Notes: generated from the sequence alone by a model not told the origin. 64,000 nt of DNA from Alkalicoccus halolimnae (GCF_008014775.2 NZ_CP144914.1:2170001-2234000); one strand, 5' to 3'; counted from the first letter of the stretch, positions 1 through 8,412 are shown. Numbers and translations are program-made.

Positions 1-546
1 ATAATGGCACTGCATTTCGGTTTTTCCCTTGTTTCGTTTGCGAGCGTACTTCTTTTGACTATTTTAGCTTTTGAAGACGGAAAACCAAATGCATTGACTC
101 GTCCTAAAATTACAAGCAGCTTCCGCGGTATGATTATTTTCAATCTCATTTTTACGTATCTTGTAGTTTACACAGGAGCCTATGTAAAACATACGGGATC
201 TGGTGGAGCATGTGAAGGCTGGCCTCTTTGCAATGGCCAGCTCTTCCCTGCTCTAGATGGCAGAGTAGCCATTCAGCTCGGACACCGGTTTGCAGCCAGC
301 CTTTTGGTCATTACAATTTTGATTATGTTCATCCAGATGCTGAAATCCCACGTGAAAAACAAACCGCTGCTATACAGTGGATCATTCAGCCTGGTTCTAA
401 TCCTTTCTCAGGCTGCAAGCGGTGCTGTCGTTATTTTTACCGGATTTACTTTATATGCTACTCTTTCCCATGCAGTAATCGTAAGTGTATTATTCGGCAC
501 CCTCAGTTATATGACAATGGTTGCTTCCAGAGCGAATAAATTATAA
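1..546 (+). CDS. ctaA: Heme A synthase CtaA, C-terminal part
   Basis: This is the last ~181 residues of heme A synthase, the membrane enzyme that oxidises haem O to haem A for aa3-type oxidases. The gene enters from the left edge, so the start and first membrane segments are missing (the family is about 300 residues). Four hydrophobic segments are visible, with a Cys pair in a Gly-rich loop (GACEGWPLCNG, visible residues 69-78) and conserved His in QLGHRF (94) and LSHAV (156), the expected haem ligands. It ends just before a strong terminator shared with converging dps. In B. subtilis pycA and ftsW lie between ylaN and ctaA; here they do not. Confidence 0.93.
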   Translation: MMALHFGFSLVSFASVLLLTILAFEDGKPNALTRPKITSSFRGMIIFNLIFTYLVVYTGAYVKHTGSGGACEGWPLCNGQLFPALDGRVAIQLGHRFAASLLVITILIMFIQMLKSHVKNKPLLYSGSFSLVLILSQAASGAVVIFTGFTLYATLSHAVIVSVLFGTLSYMTMVASRANKL

Positions 547-549
547 ATG

Positions 550-590
550 AAAAGCAGCCTGCGGCTTTGAAACCGCAGGCTGCTTTTTTA
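550..590. terminator. Bidirectional terminator between ctaA and dps
   Basis: The arms AAAGCAGCCTGCGG and CCGCAGGCTGCTTT pair perfectly around a short loop and are flanked by A and T tracts. It sits between converging ctaA and dps and can serve both. Confidence 0.9.
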
Positions 591-607
591 TTATCCACGT
601 CTTAAGT

Positions 608-1057
608 TTATTTTTCTCCAAGATATGCGCGCATCATCCAGTTGTGCTTCTCAACAGACTGACGGATACCAATCAGCATGTCTGCCGTTGCTTCATCATC
701 AGCATCATCTTCAAGCGTTTCTATATCTTCTTTTAATTCGTTGGAAATTTTATCAAAATCTTTTACCAGTGCTCTTACCATATCCTTGGCTTCTATTTCT
801 CCTTCCGCTTCATCAAGCGTTGTTTTCTCCAGATAGCCCTTCATTGAAGCAATAGGTTTACCCTTAAGAGCCAGCAGCCTTTCTGCAAGCTCATCAATAT
901 GTTCTGCAGATTCATTGTAAAGTTCCTCGAATTTTTCGTGCAGGGTAAAAAAATCAGGTCCCTTTACATACCAGTGATAATTATGGAGTTTTACAAACAT
1001 TACGTTCCAATTCGCAACGTGCCTGTTTAGAATTTCAGTTGTCTGCTTATGTGCCAT
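608..1057 (-). CDS. dps: Dps-family ferritin-like DNA-protecting protein
   Basis: A 149-residue Dps/MrgA-type miniferritin, a family that oxidises and stores iron in a dodecamer and protects DNA from peroxide. The diagnostic ferroxidase-site region is visible: LHNYHWYVKGPDFFTLHEKFEELYNE in pieces, with His in NYHW (near 27) and HEKFEELY (near 39-46), followed by the DELAERLL helix. The ATG at 1057 (MAHKQ) is chosen because GGAGGT lies 9-10 bases upstream; longer readings to 1087 have no ribosome site. It is monocistronic and converges on ctaA. Peroxide (PerR) control is common in the family, but I did not identify a PerR box. It sits where ftsW and pycA lie in B. subtilis. Confidence 0.92.
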   Translation of the reverse strand: MAHKQTTEILNRHVANWNVMFVKLHNYHWYVKGPDFFTLHEKFEELYNESAEHIDELAERLLALKGKPIASMKGYLEKTTLDEAEGEIEAKDMVRALVKDFDKISNELKEDIETLEDDADDEATADMLIGIRQSVEKHNWMMRAYLGEK

Positions 1058-1157
1058 AAATAAATCAACCTCCATTTTTATTATCAAATGATTTTCCTAC
1101 TACATATAATTTACCTCTGCTAAGTAATCTTAAACATATTCATGAATTTCATAATAA

Positions 1158-1360
1158 GAGTCAACACAGTAAAAGCCCGGTAGAACACATAACTTCCCCT
1201 TAAGTACATAGGTTTCCGGTGCTTGTCTTTATGTGAACAGCTCGTCGAAAAATTCGCAGGATCGGGCTCATTTTCCTCGGGTCCGCCGTCTTTAACTGCG
1301 CTCATTTTCAAAGTGGATATCAGCTTTTAATTCTCTATAAATATTCGTATATTTATGGAA
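1158..1360. repeat. Diverged intergenic repeat R3, copy A
   Basis: This stretch resembles 50154-50300. Both have CAACAC(A/T)GTAAAA near the left end, then CTGCGCTCATTT, then ATCAGCTT, then a CTATAA.TATTCGTAT motif. Similarity is patchy with indels, so the relationship is tentative. A 63-codon minus frame crosses it but has no ribosome site. Confidence 0.4.
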
Positions 1361-1403
1361 AGAACTTATTACATTAGTTGATACAGAAATGAAGATGGAA
1401 AAG

Positions 1404-1432
1404 AAAAAACTGCCTCGAAAGGCAGTTTTTTC
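1404..1432 (-). terminator. ylaN terminator
   Basis: The minus-strand transcript reads AAACTGCCTTTCGAGGCAGTTTTTTC, an 8-bp stem with a T run, just downstream of the ylaN stop. Confidence 0.85.
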
Positions 1433-1450
1433 TTGAACTATGTGAAAAAT

Positions 1451-1747
1451 CTATGCATTGTTTTCCCGTGCGCGCATAGTCGCTTCATGTAAAGCAGACA
1501 ACTGCTGCTCTAACTGAGTAAGAAGCTTTCTTCCTTCTTCTTCTGAAACGAGCTTCAGCCGAATCGCGAAATCTATTTCGCGTGATAAACCGAACATCTG
1601 CGTATCTAAAACCTCTTCATAGAGAGGACACTGAGGCATCGTCAAATTTTTCATTTGCACTTCAATAAGTTTGACAATTTTCTCCGCGTCTTCTTTCAGA
1701 AGGGCATAGGCTTTTTCGCTCTGTTCGGACAGGGTTTCAATGGACAC
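1451..1747 (-). CDS. ylaN: YlaN family protein (UPF0358)
   Basis: A 98-residue, all-helical protein matching YlaN (UPF0358/DUF1507). Recognisable segments are the N-terminal [21 protein letters not shown] helix (in part), the [14 protein letters not shown] motif near 40-53, and the [17 protein letters not shown] stretch. In B. subtilis, YlaN is linked to iron homeostasis through binding the Fur regulator; that is knowledge of the family, not visible here. Translation starts at GTG, with GAGGAGGG six bases upstream. In B. subtilis it lies in the same yla gene run. It has its own terminator and is probably monocistronic. Confidence 0.92.
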   Translation of the reverse strand: MSIETLSEQSEKAYALLKEDAEKIVKLIEVQMKNLTMPQCPLYEEVLDTQMFGLSREIDFAIRLKLVSEEEGRKLLTQLEQQLSALHEATMRARENNA

Positions 1748-1914
1748 GCGAATCCCTCCTCTACTTCAAAAAAGCATTAACGCATCGCAAAGGCGATACA
1801 GATGATGCTTTAATATTATCATATCGGTTCTAATCAAAAATTGCAACAATAGATGCAGAGATGACATCTCTCTTCAAGCCTATTATACTAGAAAGAGAAA
1901 GGCAGGTGGTGGGC

Positions 1915-2412
1915 ATGGATAATATGCTCGTAAAAATCACAGGACTGGTAAAATATCCTATTATGATTGATCCCGGTGTCTGGATTTTTGATGAAAGACG
2001 TGAGGATATGGAAAAAATATTCGAAAGTTCAGAGCTCAAACAGTCAGAGCGGGATTATGCTGCGCTTGGAAAAGCATTTGATGAACAGCGTAAAGGAGCT
2101 AAACCTCCTCAAACAAATGAAAATAAAGTAACAGTGAGTAAAAAAGATTTAACTGAGAAATCATTCGGTATTTCATTAGCTCCCTTTATGAAAAATGCAG
2201 AACCCACTGAAGAAGCAGAGTCAGTCCGTCTTTACCGTTCAGGAGGTAAAGAAGATATTGTTCTGCCTCTCAGGCAGGTAGAAGAAGGCATTGTGGCTTT
2301 TTCAAATTCCGGAAACCCCCTCAAGGAAAGCGGGCCACTTCACTTTTACTACCGGGACGGCTCTAATCGTGAAAACCCAATTACCCATGTTCAGAGTTTC
2401 TCAATAGAATAA
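1915..2412 (+). CDS. Uncharacterised protein of the yla region
   Basis: A 165-residue soluble protein that I cannot place in a named functional family. It begins MDNMLVKITGLVKYPI, with a conserved-looking VKYPIMIDPGVWIFDERR segment (about 10-27). A charged, low-complexity middle (about 45-85) follows, then a compact C-terminal half with ESVRLYRSGGKEDIVLPL and HFYYRDGS. Similar proteins beginning with this ITG...DPGVWIFDDR pattern occur beside ylaN in other bacilli and are sometimes labelled peptidyl-prolyl isomerase, which I cannot support. The ATG at 1915 follows AGGTGG; an upstream in-frame ATG at 1861 lacks a site. It converges with phoH2 on a shared terminator. Confidence 0.75.
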   Translation: MDNMLVKITGLVKYPIMIDPGVWIFDERREDMEKIFESSELKQSERDYAALGKAFDEQRKGAKPPQTNENKVTVSKKDLTEKSFGISLAPFMKNAEPTEEAESVRLYRSGGKEDIVLPLRQVEEGIVAFSNSGNPLKESGPLHFYYRDGSNRENPITHVQSFSIE

Positions 2413-2463
2413 TTCCTTCATGCTTATTCTTCACTTGAAAAAGACTGAACGAATGTCACTAAC

Positions 2464-2503
2464 GAAAAGAGGACTCCCGCTCACACCGCGGGGGTCCTCT
2501 TTA
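2464..2503. terminator. Bidirectional terminator
   Basis: AAAGAGGACTCCCGC pairs with GCGGGGGTCCTCTTT around a 7-base loop, between a converging plus-strand gene and phoH2. Confidence 0.85.
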
Positions 2504-2544
2504 GGTACAAAATCTTTACTTTTTGAAAGGAGAATTTTTTCACA

Positions 2545-3864
2545 TTAGAGTAAATCTGCAGCAAGTTGAGCCAGACCGGAACGTTCCCCTTTCTCGAATT
2601 TCATATGACCCGAGATATCAGCATGCTTCATTCTTTCAATAACGTAGGAAAGACCATTCGTGTATTCATCGAGATAAGGATGATCAATTTGTTTCGGATC
2701 CCCCATTAAAACAATTTTACTTCCTTCCCCTACTCTGGTAATGATCGTTTTCACTTCATGTTTAGTCAGGTTTTGAGCCTCGTCAATTATAATATATTGA
2801 TCCGGTATACTTCTTCCCCGGATATATGTCAGGGCCTCGACCTGAACCGACGACATTCCGGCTAAAATGTCTTCCAGCTCTGTCGCTTTATTAGTATTAA
2901 ACAAAAATTCCAGATTATCGTAAATTGGCTGCATCCAGGGGCGCAGCTTTTCATCTTTTTCTCCCGGGAGATAACCGATATCTTTTCCTACCGGTACTAC
3001 CGGTCTGCAGACAAGGAGTTTTTTATATTGATGCATATCTTCTGTCAAATACATTCCACAAGCCAGAGAGAGGAGGGTTTTTCCTGTTCCTGCTTTTCCT
3101 ACAAGCGTTACCAGTGGTATATCTTTTCTTGTAAGGAGCTCCATCGCCATCCGCTGCTGAACATTTCGGGGACGGATCCCCCATATGCCATCTGATTCTC
3201 CCAGAAAAAGATCGATCTTTTCCATTTTTTCGTCAGCCATAGCCAGTGCAGAGCGTGAGGGATTCGAAAGATCTCTGAAAATATAAAAATGATGAGGCAG
3301 AGTAGTTTTAATACCGGCTTCAATCAAACGAAGATTTTTCTTTTGAAAAAGCCGGTCCATCGTATCAGAATCCATCCATTCTTCGCTGTAACCTTTATAA
3401 ATGTGATCAAACTGAGCTACACGATCAGTAAGATAATCTTCAGCATGTACTTCTAAAGCGTCCGCTTTTACACGCAGAAGAGCATCTTTAGTGACAAGAA
3501 CGATGTTTTGAGAATTTTCCGCTTCTTCCATCATGTTAAGTGCAATAGCTAAAATACGATTATCATTCGTTTTTTCTAATCCATGCTTTTCCAGCTGATC
3601 GTGGGAGCGATGATTTAATTCTACAATCAGCCGCCCGGAACCCGGAAGCTCTACTCCTTCATGAAGCTTTCCTTTCGTTCTTAATTTATCTAATATACGT
3701 GCCACTTCTCTTGCATTTCGACCTATTTCATCTGTCAGTCTTTTTTTAGTGTCTATCTCTTCCAGTACAACAGCAGGTATTACTACAGTATTCTCTTCAA
3801 ATGACTGAATAGAAAGCGGGTCATGAAGCAGGACATTTGTATCTAGAATATAAGCTTTAATCAT
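2545..3864 (-). CDS. phoH2: PhoH2 family PIN-domain/PhoH ATPase
   Basis: A 439-residue fusion of an N-terminal PIN-type RNase domain (about 1-150, with the acidic YILDTNVLLHDP start) and a C-terminal PhoH ATPase (about 230-439). The Walker A motif VGKAGTGKTLLS and Walker B/DEAQ motif IIIDEAQNL are intact. Homologues act as sequence-selective RNA helicase/nucleases; the B. subtilis counterpart is ylaK. The start ATG follows GGAGGGAGAGCC. The gene lies downstream of ylaL on the same strand with a ~200-base gap, so it may have its own promoter. All visible catalytic motifs are present and the length is normal. Confidence 0.93.
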   Translation of the reverse strand: MIKAYILDTNVLLHDPLSIQSFEENTVVIPAVVLEEIDTKKRLTDEIGRNAREVARILDKLRTKGKLHEGVELPGSGRLIVELNHRSHDQLEKHGLEKTNDNRILAIALNMMEEAENSQNIVLVTKDALLRVKADALEVHAEDYLTDRVAQFDHIYKGYSEEWMDSDTMDRLFQKKNLRLIEAGIKTTLPHHFYIFRDLSNPSRSALAMADEKMEKIDLFLGESDGIWGIRPRNVQQRMAMELLTRKDIPLVTLVGKAGTGKTLLSLACGMYLTEDMHQYKKLLVCRPVVPVGKDIGYLPGEKDEKLRPWMQPIYDNLEFLFNTNKATELEDILAGMSSVQVEALTYIRGRSIPDQYIIIDEAQNLTKHEVKTIITRVGEGSKIVLMGDPKQIDHPYLDEYTNGLSYVIERMKHADISGHMKFEKGERSGLAQLAADLL

Positions 3865-4063
3865 GGCTCTCCCTCCAAATAGAACATCATGGTCTACAAA
3901 GCATGATTGAAAAGACCGGGCAGAAAATGAACTTTAATAAATTGCTTACTTACGCGGGGGATTCCCCCGTTTCGTAATTCCACTCAAAGCTCAAATGTAA
4001 TACGGATGGAGAAAAGTGCTTCCCTTTACGATGCCCGGGACGAGATCCCCCCGCCAAAAATTT

Positions 4064-4519
4064 TTATCCCTTTTGAAGAGCCGCCATAACTTGATTATCC
4101 AGTTTGACTGCAGCTTCTTCATCATACGTTTTTTCGAATTTTGGTTCCGCTGTTAAACGGGCTCCATAAAACATTACATCCCGTACTTCCTGAATTGTCA
4201 ATTCGATTAATGTGAGTTTTAAAGGCACTTCGTCCATTGTCTCTTTCAGCACTTTGGCTCTTCCTGAAAGTGAATAAGTTGATCCTTCAGCAATTAATGT
4301 CATTGTTACCTGGGGCTCTTCCTGGATATTCGCAATTATTTTTGAACGTTTATCTACTGCAAATCTTACAGTACTGGCATTTTTAGCAAAAATCCAGGAG
4401 ATGGCATTGACACTTGGCGCCCCTGTTTCTTTATTTACAGTAGCAATAGTTACGTAATGTTCTTCCTGCAGGGTGGAGAGTAAATCTTCTGTAAGCGATG
4501 TTTCAATTCTATTTCCCAT
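4064..4519 (-). CDS. ylaL: Pyridoxamine 5'-phosphate oxidase-like protein, YlaL type
   Basis: A 151-residue split-barrel flavin-binding protein of the pyridoxamine 5'-phosphate oxidase-like superfamily. The N-terminal half has the typical strand pattern EEHYVTIATVNKETGAPSVNAISWIFA (in parts, about 20-45), then VRFAVDKRSKIIANIQEEPQVTMTLI. This matches the general-stress/YlaL group rather than the true PdxH, which has extra C-terminal substrate residues. The substrate is unknown. GAAGGAGG precedes the ATG. It is divergent from ylaI and upstream of phoH2, the same neighbourhood as ylaL-ylaK in B. subtilis, which supports the symbol. Confidence 0.8.
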   Translation of the reverse strand: MGNRIETSLTEDLLSTLQEEHYVTIATVNKETGAPSVNAISWIFAKNASTVRFAVDKRSKIIANIQEEPQVTMTLIAEGSTYSLSGRAKVLKETMDEVPLKLTLIELTIQEVRDVMFYGARLTAEPKFEKTYDEEAAVKLDNQVMAALQKG

Positions 4520-4708
4520 CGGAATAATACCTCCTTCAACTAACTGGTTCCTTTTAAAAGGAAAGGAACTTAATTAATATTATTCGACGTCCGTAGGTTA
4601 ATTCCTTCCTCTACGTCTGGGCTTTCCAATGTAAATTCAGGCTCTGCGGAAACATACATGTTACACTTATTATGTATACTTTTAATAAATTAAGAAGGTG
4701 ATGAAACT

Positions 4709-4912
4709 ATGAGAGTCAAATGCGTACTATGCGACAAAATAGAAAAAATTAATTCTGATCTGCCTCTTGCTAAAAAGCTTCGAAACCGGCCCATTCATAC
4801 GTATATGTGTGATGAGTGCAGTGACCGCGTTGCGCAGCGTACAGAAGCCAGGCTTCAAACCGGTTCATTTCGCAAACACCACAAAGAAGAAGAAACAGAT
4901 GAGTATATTTAA
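4709..4912 (+). CDS. ylaI: YlaI family zinc-ribbon protein (DUF2197)
   Basis: A 67-residue basic protein with two CxxC knuckles, CVLC (residues 5-8) and CDEC (34-37), typical of a small zinc ribbon of the YlaI/DUF2197 family. The KLRNRPIHTYMC stretch between them is characteristic. The molecular function is not known. AAGAAGGTGATG lies upstream of the ATG, and a TATACT hexamer at 4675-4680 is a likely -10 box. The 250 bases after it contain short overlapping frames (one starts inside the ylaI end at 4901) with no clear coding signal, before a terminator at 5170. Confidence 0.88.
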   Translation: MRVKCVLCDKIEKINSDLPLAKKLRNRPIHTYMCDECSDRVAQRTEARLQTGSFRKHHKEEETDEYI

Positions 4913-5169
4913 TAAATCGTTATTTTCTAAATATCTGAAAAAAATATTTCCATATGAAAATCTTAATACACAAAAAAAAGAGCGCCAGGCAGAAACGACT
5001 GCCAAAACGCCCATACCCTCCAGTACACAAATCCCGGCAGCCTAGACTGCATCATGCAGCTCACTTTGAAAAAGTGCTGCATGTTTTGACGAATCCCGGA
5101 TGGAAAAAATATTCAATTATGACTCCCCTGCTATCAAGCGTCAGCAATTCATTATCAATGCCGACAATA

Positions 5170-5206
5170 AAAAAACAAGCTGTGCGGGCAGCCGCACAGC
5201 TTGTTT
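5170..5206. terminator. Bidirectional terminator
   Basis: ACAAGCTGTGCGG and CCGCACAGCTTGT form a 13-bp stem, with an A run to the left and TTT to the right. It sits between converging ylaI and ylaH and touches the ylaH stop codon. Confidence 0.88.
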
Positions 5207-5552
5207 AAGAAGTCTGATTTTGTTCTTCACTCTGTTTGTGACGCTTAAGCTGTAATTTATAAACTCCCAGAACAATCGCTGCAATAAATAACGATTCGAT
5301 AATTGGCAGAGTAAATGCCAAAAATGTGATGAAAATATTTCCGAAAAGCATCATTCCATAAATAACAACGTTTTTCAGGAGAGGAAGTTTACGGGCAAAT
5401 CCTAAATTAAATACGAGCACACTTAAAAGATTAATTAAAATGTAGAGCACTATAAAAGCCGTGAGAAAATTTTCAGGATTTCCGGCGCCCAAAAATTCTG
5501 CAAGCGGAGTCATATTTGGGGCAGTGACTTCATTATTTGAAGCATAAAGCAT
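5205..5552 (-). CDS. ylaH: YlaH-like membrane protein
   Basis: A 115-residue protein with an extracellular or short N-terminal stretch and three hydrophobic segments (about 28-50, 57-80 and 82-100). The motif FNLGFARKLPLLKNVVIYGMM (in part, near 49-69) marks the YlaH-like family, and the tail is short and charged. The function is unknown. TAGGAGTGG lies upstream of the ATG. In B. subtilis typA (ylaG) separates ylaF and ylaH; here only 171 non-coding bases separate ylaH from ylaF, so typA is missing from this locus. Confidence 0.85.
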   Translation of the reverse strand: MLYASNNEVTAPNMTPLAEFLGAGNPENFLTAFIVLYILINLLSVLVFNLGFARKLPLLKNVVIYGMMLFGNIFITFLAFTLPIIESLFIAAIVLGVYKLQLKRHKQSEEQNQTS

Positions 5553-5723
5553 GGATCAATCCACTCCTAAACACTAAATTCTTATATCCTCCCCACTATA
5601 GCATAAATCACTTCTCCCGGCACAGGAAGAACACTGATTGTCACACATAATTCAAGAGTTATGCTCTCTTTTCATCTTCGCAAAATTAAAGTACACTATA
5701 CGTAGTTAAAGGAGGCACGAAGA

Positions 5724-5927
5724 ATGCGTTCATTTGATATTATTTTCTTTATGCTCGCTGTCGGAGGAACCATCGGAATGATCGGTCTCGGTATAGCACT
5801 TGCTCAGCTGAGCTTTTTGCTGTTTATCATTTTTGGCGGTCTGCTTGCAGGATGCGTAGTTTACGGTTTTAAAAGGAAAAAACGCCTTTTTGGTGAAGGC
5901 AGATATGCTTCAGAAAGCCAGAATTGA
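5724..5927 (+). CDS. ylaF: YlaF family small membrane protein (DUF5325)
   Basis: A 67-residue protein with two predicted membrane helices (about 5-27 and 29-48), then a basic KRKKRLFGEGRY tail, the pattern of YlaF/DUF5325. The function is unknown. AAAGGAGGCACGAAG gives a strong ribosome site. It ends 10 bases before a terminator that overlaps the stop of the converging suhB. Its position between ylaH and the yktC-like gene agrees with B. subtilis gene order, apart from the absent typA and ylaA-E. Confidence 0.82.
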   Translation: MRSFDIIFFMLAVGGTIGMIGLGIALAQLSFLLFIIFGGLLAGCVVYGFKRKKRLFGEGRYASESQN

Positions 5928-5936
5928 AGTTTAACG

Positions 5937-5972
5937 ACAAAAAAGTCCGGCCTAATCAGCCGGACTTTTTTA
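5937..5972. terminator. Bidirectional terminator ylaF/suhB
   Basis: AAAAAAGTCCGGC pairs with GCCGGACTTTTTT around a short loop. The right arm includes the suhB stop codon, so one element closes both converging genes. Confidence 0.9.
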
Positions 5973-6743
5973 TCGCGATTTTAATTCTTTCTCTATTTGC
6001 TTATATATTGACGGGTTTGCTGCAAAAAGTGTATCCACGTCCAAAAAAGTCAATTTTTCTCCACGGTAATTTGTTGCGACTCCCCCGACTTCATTCAAAA
6101 GGGCACAGCCTCCTGCAATATCCCAGGGAGCTAGTTTCTTACTTATATAAGCATCCAGTCGTCCAGCGGCTACATAGGCAATTTCAATGGCCGCTACTCC
6201 ATAGGATCTCGTTCCGCGCACCTGCTCTACAACGCTCTGAAGGTCCTTATCTTTTAAAACCCAGCCTGTGTTAAAACTCACCAAAGCTTCATCGAGAGGA
6301 CGTTCTTTTAGTAACGGGAGCCTCTGGTCATTTAAATAAGCTCCTTCTCCTTTAACGGAGACAAAAAGCTCACGGTTCATCACATCGTAAATAACTCCGA
6401 TTAAAGGCACACCATCTTCAAAAATACCAACGGAAATAGCAAAGTTGGTCCCCATATGAACGAAATTAATCGTACCGTCAATTGGATCAAGAATCCAGAC
6501 AACGCCGTCAAGATCTTTAATATTTTCAAAGGAACCCTCTTCTCCCATTAACCGATGCTCAGAGAAATTTTTGGAGATTTTATCTTTAAAGAATTTTTCG
6601 ACATTTCTGTCTACATCAGTAACTAAATCGTCTTTATCTTCTTTTGTATCGATTCCATAAGTATACTTCATCTGTTCTCTAATATAATCAGCAGCTTCTT
6701 TCACATAGGAAACTGCAGTATCCTTAAGCATATTTTTATCCAT
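5970..6743 (-). CDS. suhB: Inositol monophosphatase family protein (SuhB/YktC)
   Basis: A ~257-residue magnesium-dependent phosphatase of the inositol monophosphatase family. Metal-binding motifs are intact: GEEGS near 70, WILDPIDGTINF near 86-97 and WDIAGGCALL near 205-214. The B. subtilis neighbour in this position is yktC. Likely substrates are myo-inositol phosphates or related sugar phosphates; the sequence does not decide. The start is uncertain: ATG at 6743 (MDKNML) has GGAAG nearby, while a GTG at 6755 would add four residues but is too close to AAGGATG. It is followed upstream by ykzI on the same strand after ~220 bases. Confidence 0.9.
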   Translation of the reverse strand: MDKNMLKDTAVSYVKEAADYIREQMKYTYGIDTKEDKDDLVTDVDRNVEKFFKDKISKNFSEHRLMGEEGSFENIKDLDGVVWILDPIDGTINFVHMGTNFAISVGIFEDGVPLIGVIYDVMNRELFVSVKGEGAYLNDQRLPLLKERPLDEALVSFNTGWVLKDKDLQSVVEQVRGTRSYGVAAIEIAYVAAGRLDAYISKKLAPWDIAGGCALLNEVGGVATNYRGEKLTFLDVDTLFAANPSIYKQIEKELKSR

Positions 6744-6962
6744 GCCTGCTTCCACATCCTTTTGGTCAATTCGGTGATGTTCTTACTTATATCACACAGG
6801 GAGCAGGTCAAGCAAATAAAAGAGGGGTATTTAGAGCAAGGAGTGGTAAAGCCCGTAAAAATCCCTCCATGAGAAATTCATCATGAAGGGCAAAGTGCAA
6901 TATCTGCAATGCCTATATATGGACGTCCCTGCTGAAAAATTAAATGTTGAGCAGCCAGTAAT

Positions 6963-7151
6963 TTAAGCTTCGAGGCGAAGCCATTCTCCGCGCAGCTCTT
7001 CAAGCTTATGTTTACTAAGCTTCACCTGGTCTGCTTCGTCAGCCTGCATTGCGTCAAAAAGTGTCTGCAGTTCGTAATCGATCTCCAGTTTTAATACCGG
7101 GATACGACGTTCCCCATCTTTTCTCTTTAACGTTTGAATGACCTTCTCCAT
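6963..7151 (-). CDS. ykzI: Small conserved protein, YkzI-like by position
   Basis: A 62-residue charged helical protein (MEKVIQTLKRKDGERR...), with a Leu/Glu-rich second half suggesting a helix-helix fold. I do not recognise a functional domain. The symbol is given because it lies between yktB and the yktC-like phosphatase, where B. subtilis has ykzI; similarity itself was not tested. ATG at 7151 is chosen because AAGGGG lies 8 bases upstream; a GTG nine bases earlier abuts the ribosome site. Confidence 0.65.
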   Translation of the reverse strand: MEKVIQTLKRKDGERRIPVLKLEIDYELQTLFDAMQADEADQVKLSKHKLEELRGEWLRLEA

Positions 7152-7322
7152 GATTCGCACCCCTTTTTCTCCGAATAAGCTCCGGATTTTTTAACTCGAT
7201 AAATACCCCTATGCATATTTAATAATGAGTTATTATAAGGTTAGTGTATTTATCGGAATTTTGCAACTATTTATTTGTTTATTTTTAAATTTCCACATTT
7301 TCATTATATTTAAACCTCTTTA

Positions 7323-7352
7323 TTGTTAATCGTCAGGAACTTTTGCTACAAT
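7323..7352 (+). promoter_or_regulatory. Probable SigA promoter of yktB
   Basis: TTGTTA at 7323-7328 and TACAAT at 7347-7352 are 18 bases apart, with a TGn extension before the -10 box. The start codon is 36 bases downstream. Confidence 0.6.
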
Positions 7353-7387
7353 ATGTAATATTCTAAACGTAGGTTGGTGGTTTTATA

Positions 7388-8029
7388 GTGTTTAATGGAT
7401 TTAAAGAAAATGATTTTGATGTATTTGCAGTAGAAGGTCTCGATAACAGGATGGATGCTTTAAAAACTACGGTTCGCCCAAAATTGGAAGAAATTGGTTC
7501 TCATTTTAAAAGCGTGTTAACCGAACAGACCGGGGAAGAAGTGTTTTTCCACGTAGCAAAACATGCCCGCAGAAAGGTAAACCCTCCAGAAGATACCTGG
7601 GTAGCTTTTTCAAATAATAACAGAGGCTATAAGAAGCTTCCCCATTTCCAAATCGGCCTTTTCGGCTCTCATCTGTTTGTATGGTTTGCAGTTATTTATG
7701 AGTCTCCTGTCAAACAGGAACTTGGACGAGAATTCCAGCAAAGTCTTGACGATATTCATTCTCAAGTCCCCTCTTCATTTGAATGGAGCGTTGACCATAC
7801 AAAACCCCAAACGATCTCACATGCAAATTTATCTAAAGAAGAGCTGAATAAGATATTTTCACGTCTGGAAACTGTTAAGAAAGCTGAGCTTCTCTGCGGT
7901 ATTACAATCGATGCCAGCGCCCCTGTTCTAAAAGATGGCGATGCATTGCTCGGGGAAATCGAAAAAACTTTTTCTCAGTTAATGCCTCTATATAGGGCAA
8001 GCATGAACCTCTATGAACAAAAAGTATAA
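7388..8029 (+). CDS. yktB: YktB family protein (UPF0637/DUF1054)
   Basis: A 213-residue protein of the UPF0637 (DUF1054) family. Hallmarks are the N-terminal GFKENDFDVFAVEGLDNRM (in part), VRPKLEEIG, the HVAKHARRKVNPPEDTWVAFS block (about 57-77) and PHFQIGLFGSHLFVWFAVIYE (about 87-107). The biochemical role is unknown. Translation starts at GTG after AGGTTGGTGG. It converges with yktA, and the yktA-yktB neighbourhood is conserved with B. subtilis. Length and domain are complete. Confidence 0.9.
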   Translation: MFNGFKENDFDVFAVEGLDNRMDALKTTVRPKLEEIGSHFKSVLTEQTGEEVFFHVAKHARRKVNPPEDTWVAFSNNNRGYKKLPHFQIGLFGSHLFVWFAVIYESPVKQELGREFQQSLDDIHSQVPSSFEWSVDHTKPQTISHANLSKEELNKIFSRLETVKKAELLCGITIDASAPVLKDGDALLGEIEKTFSQLMPLYRASMNLYEQKV

Positions 8030-8036
8030 GGTATTA

Positions 8037-8077
8037 ACAGAGGCTGCCTCCAAAGTAATATGGATGGCAGCCTCTTA
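8037..8077. terminator. Stem-loop between yktB and yktA
   Basis: AGAGGCTGCC pairs with GGCAGCCTCT around a 16-base loop in which CC and GG may extend the stem. There is no long T run, so termination strength is uncertain. Confidence 0.6.
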
Positions 8078-8136
8078 AACTTTGAAGTTACCCTGCATGC
8101 AGGTTTATCACTTTCTTCATTTTCCACGGCAGCAAA

Positions 8137-8412
8137 TCATATAGATACGAACTCACTTCCCTGGTCTTCCCGCGCTTTTTTCACTGCTTTATAAGGGGAC
8201 TGGCCGGTTTGTTCTTCGTAGTCTTTAAAATGCTGCTTTTCTTCTGCTTTTGAAGGGACAACCTTCTTAAAATCGGTATACAAAGTCAGAAACTCGTTAC
8301 GGCCGACTCCTTTATTATAAGCTTTATCGACAGCTTCGAAAAAGTTCACTACGTCCACTATCTGCTCCGTCGACCACTCTGTTGACAAGGGCATACGTAT
8401 ATCTTTATCCAA
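8137..8412 (-). CDS. yktA: UPF0223 family protein YktA
   Basis: A 91-residue helical protein of the UPF0223 family, as in B. subtilis YktA. Visible family features are the MPLSTEWSTEQIVDVVNFFEAVDKAY start (in part) and FKKVVPSKAEEKQ near 50-62. The function is unknown. The TTG at 8412 is chosen because AAGGAG lies 8 bases upstream; a GTG at 8421 would be directly against the ribosome site. It is transcribed away from speA and converges with yktB. Confidence 0.85.
   Translation of the reverse strand: MDKDIRMPLSTEWSTEQIVDVVNFFEAVDKAYNKGVGRNEFLTLYTDFKKVVPSKAEEKQHFKDYEEQTGQSPYKAVKKAREDQGSEFVSI

Noticed and set aside
1120..1311. 63-codon minus-strand frame between dps and ylaN
   Set aside because: It has no ribosome site, unusual composition, and overlaps the diverged R3 repeat; probably non-coding.
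4901..5208. Short overlapping frames after ylaI, including a 48-codon frame starting inside ylaI and a stretch reading MEKIFNYDSPAIKRQQF at 5100
   Set aside because: No frame combines a start, ribosome site and proper end before the terminator; could be a decayed gene but not supportable.
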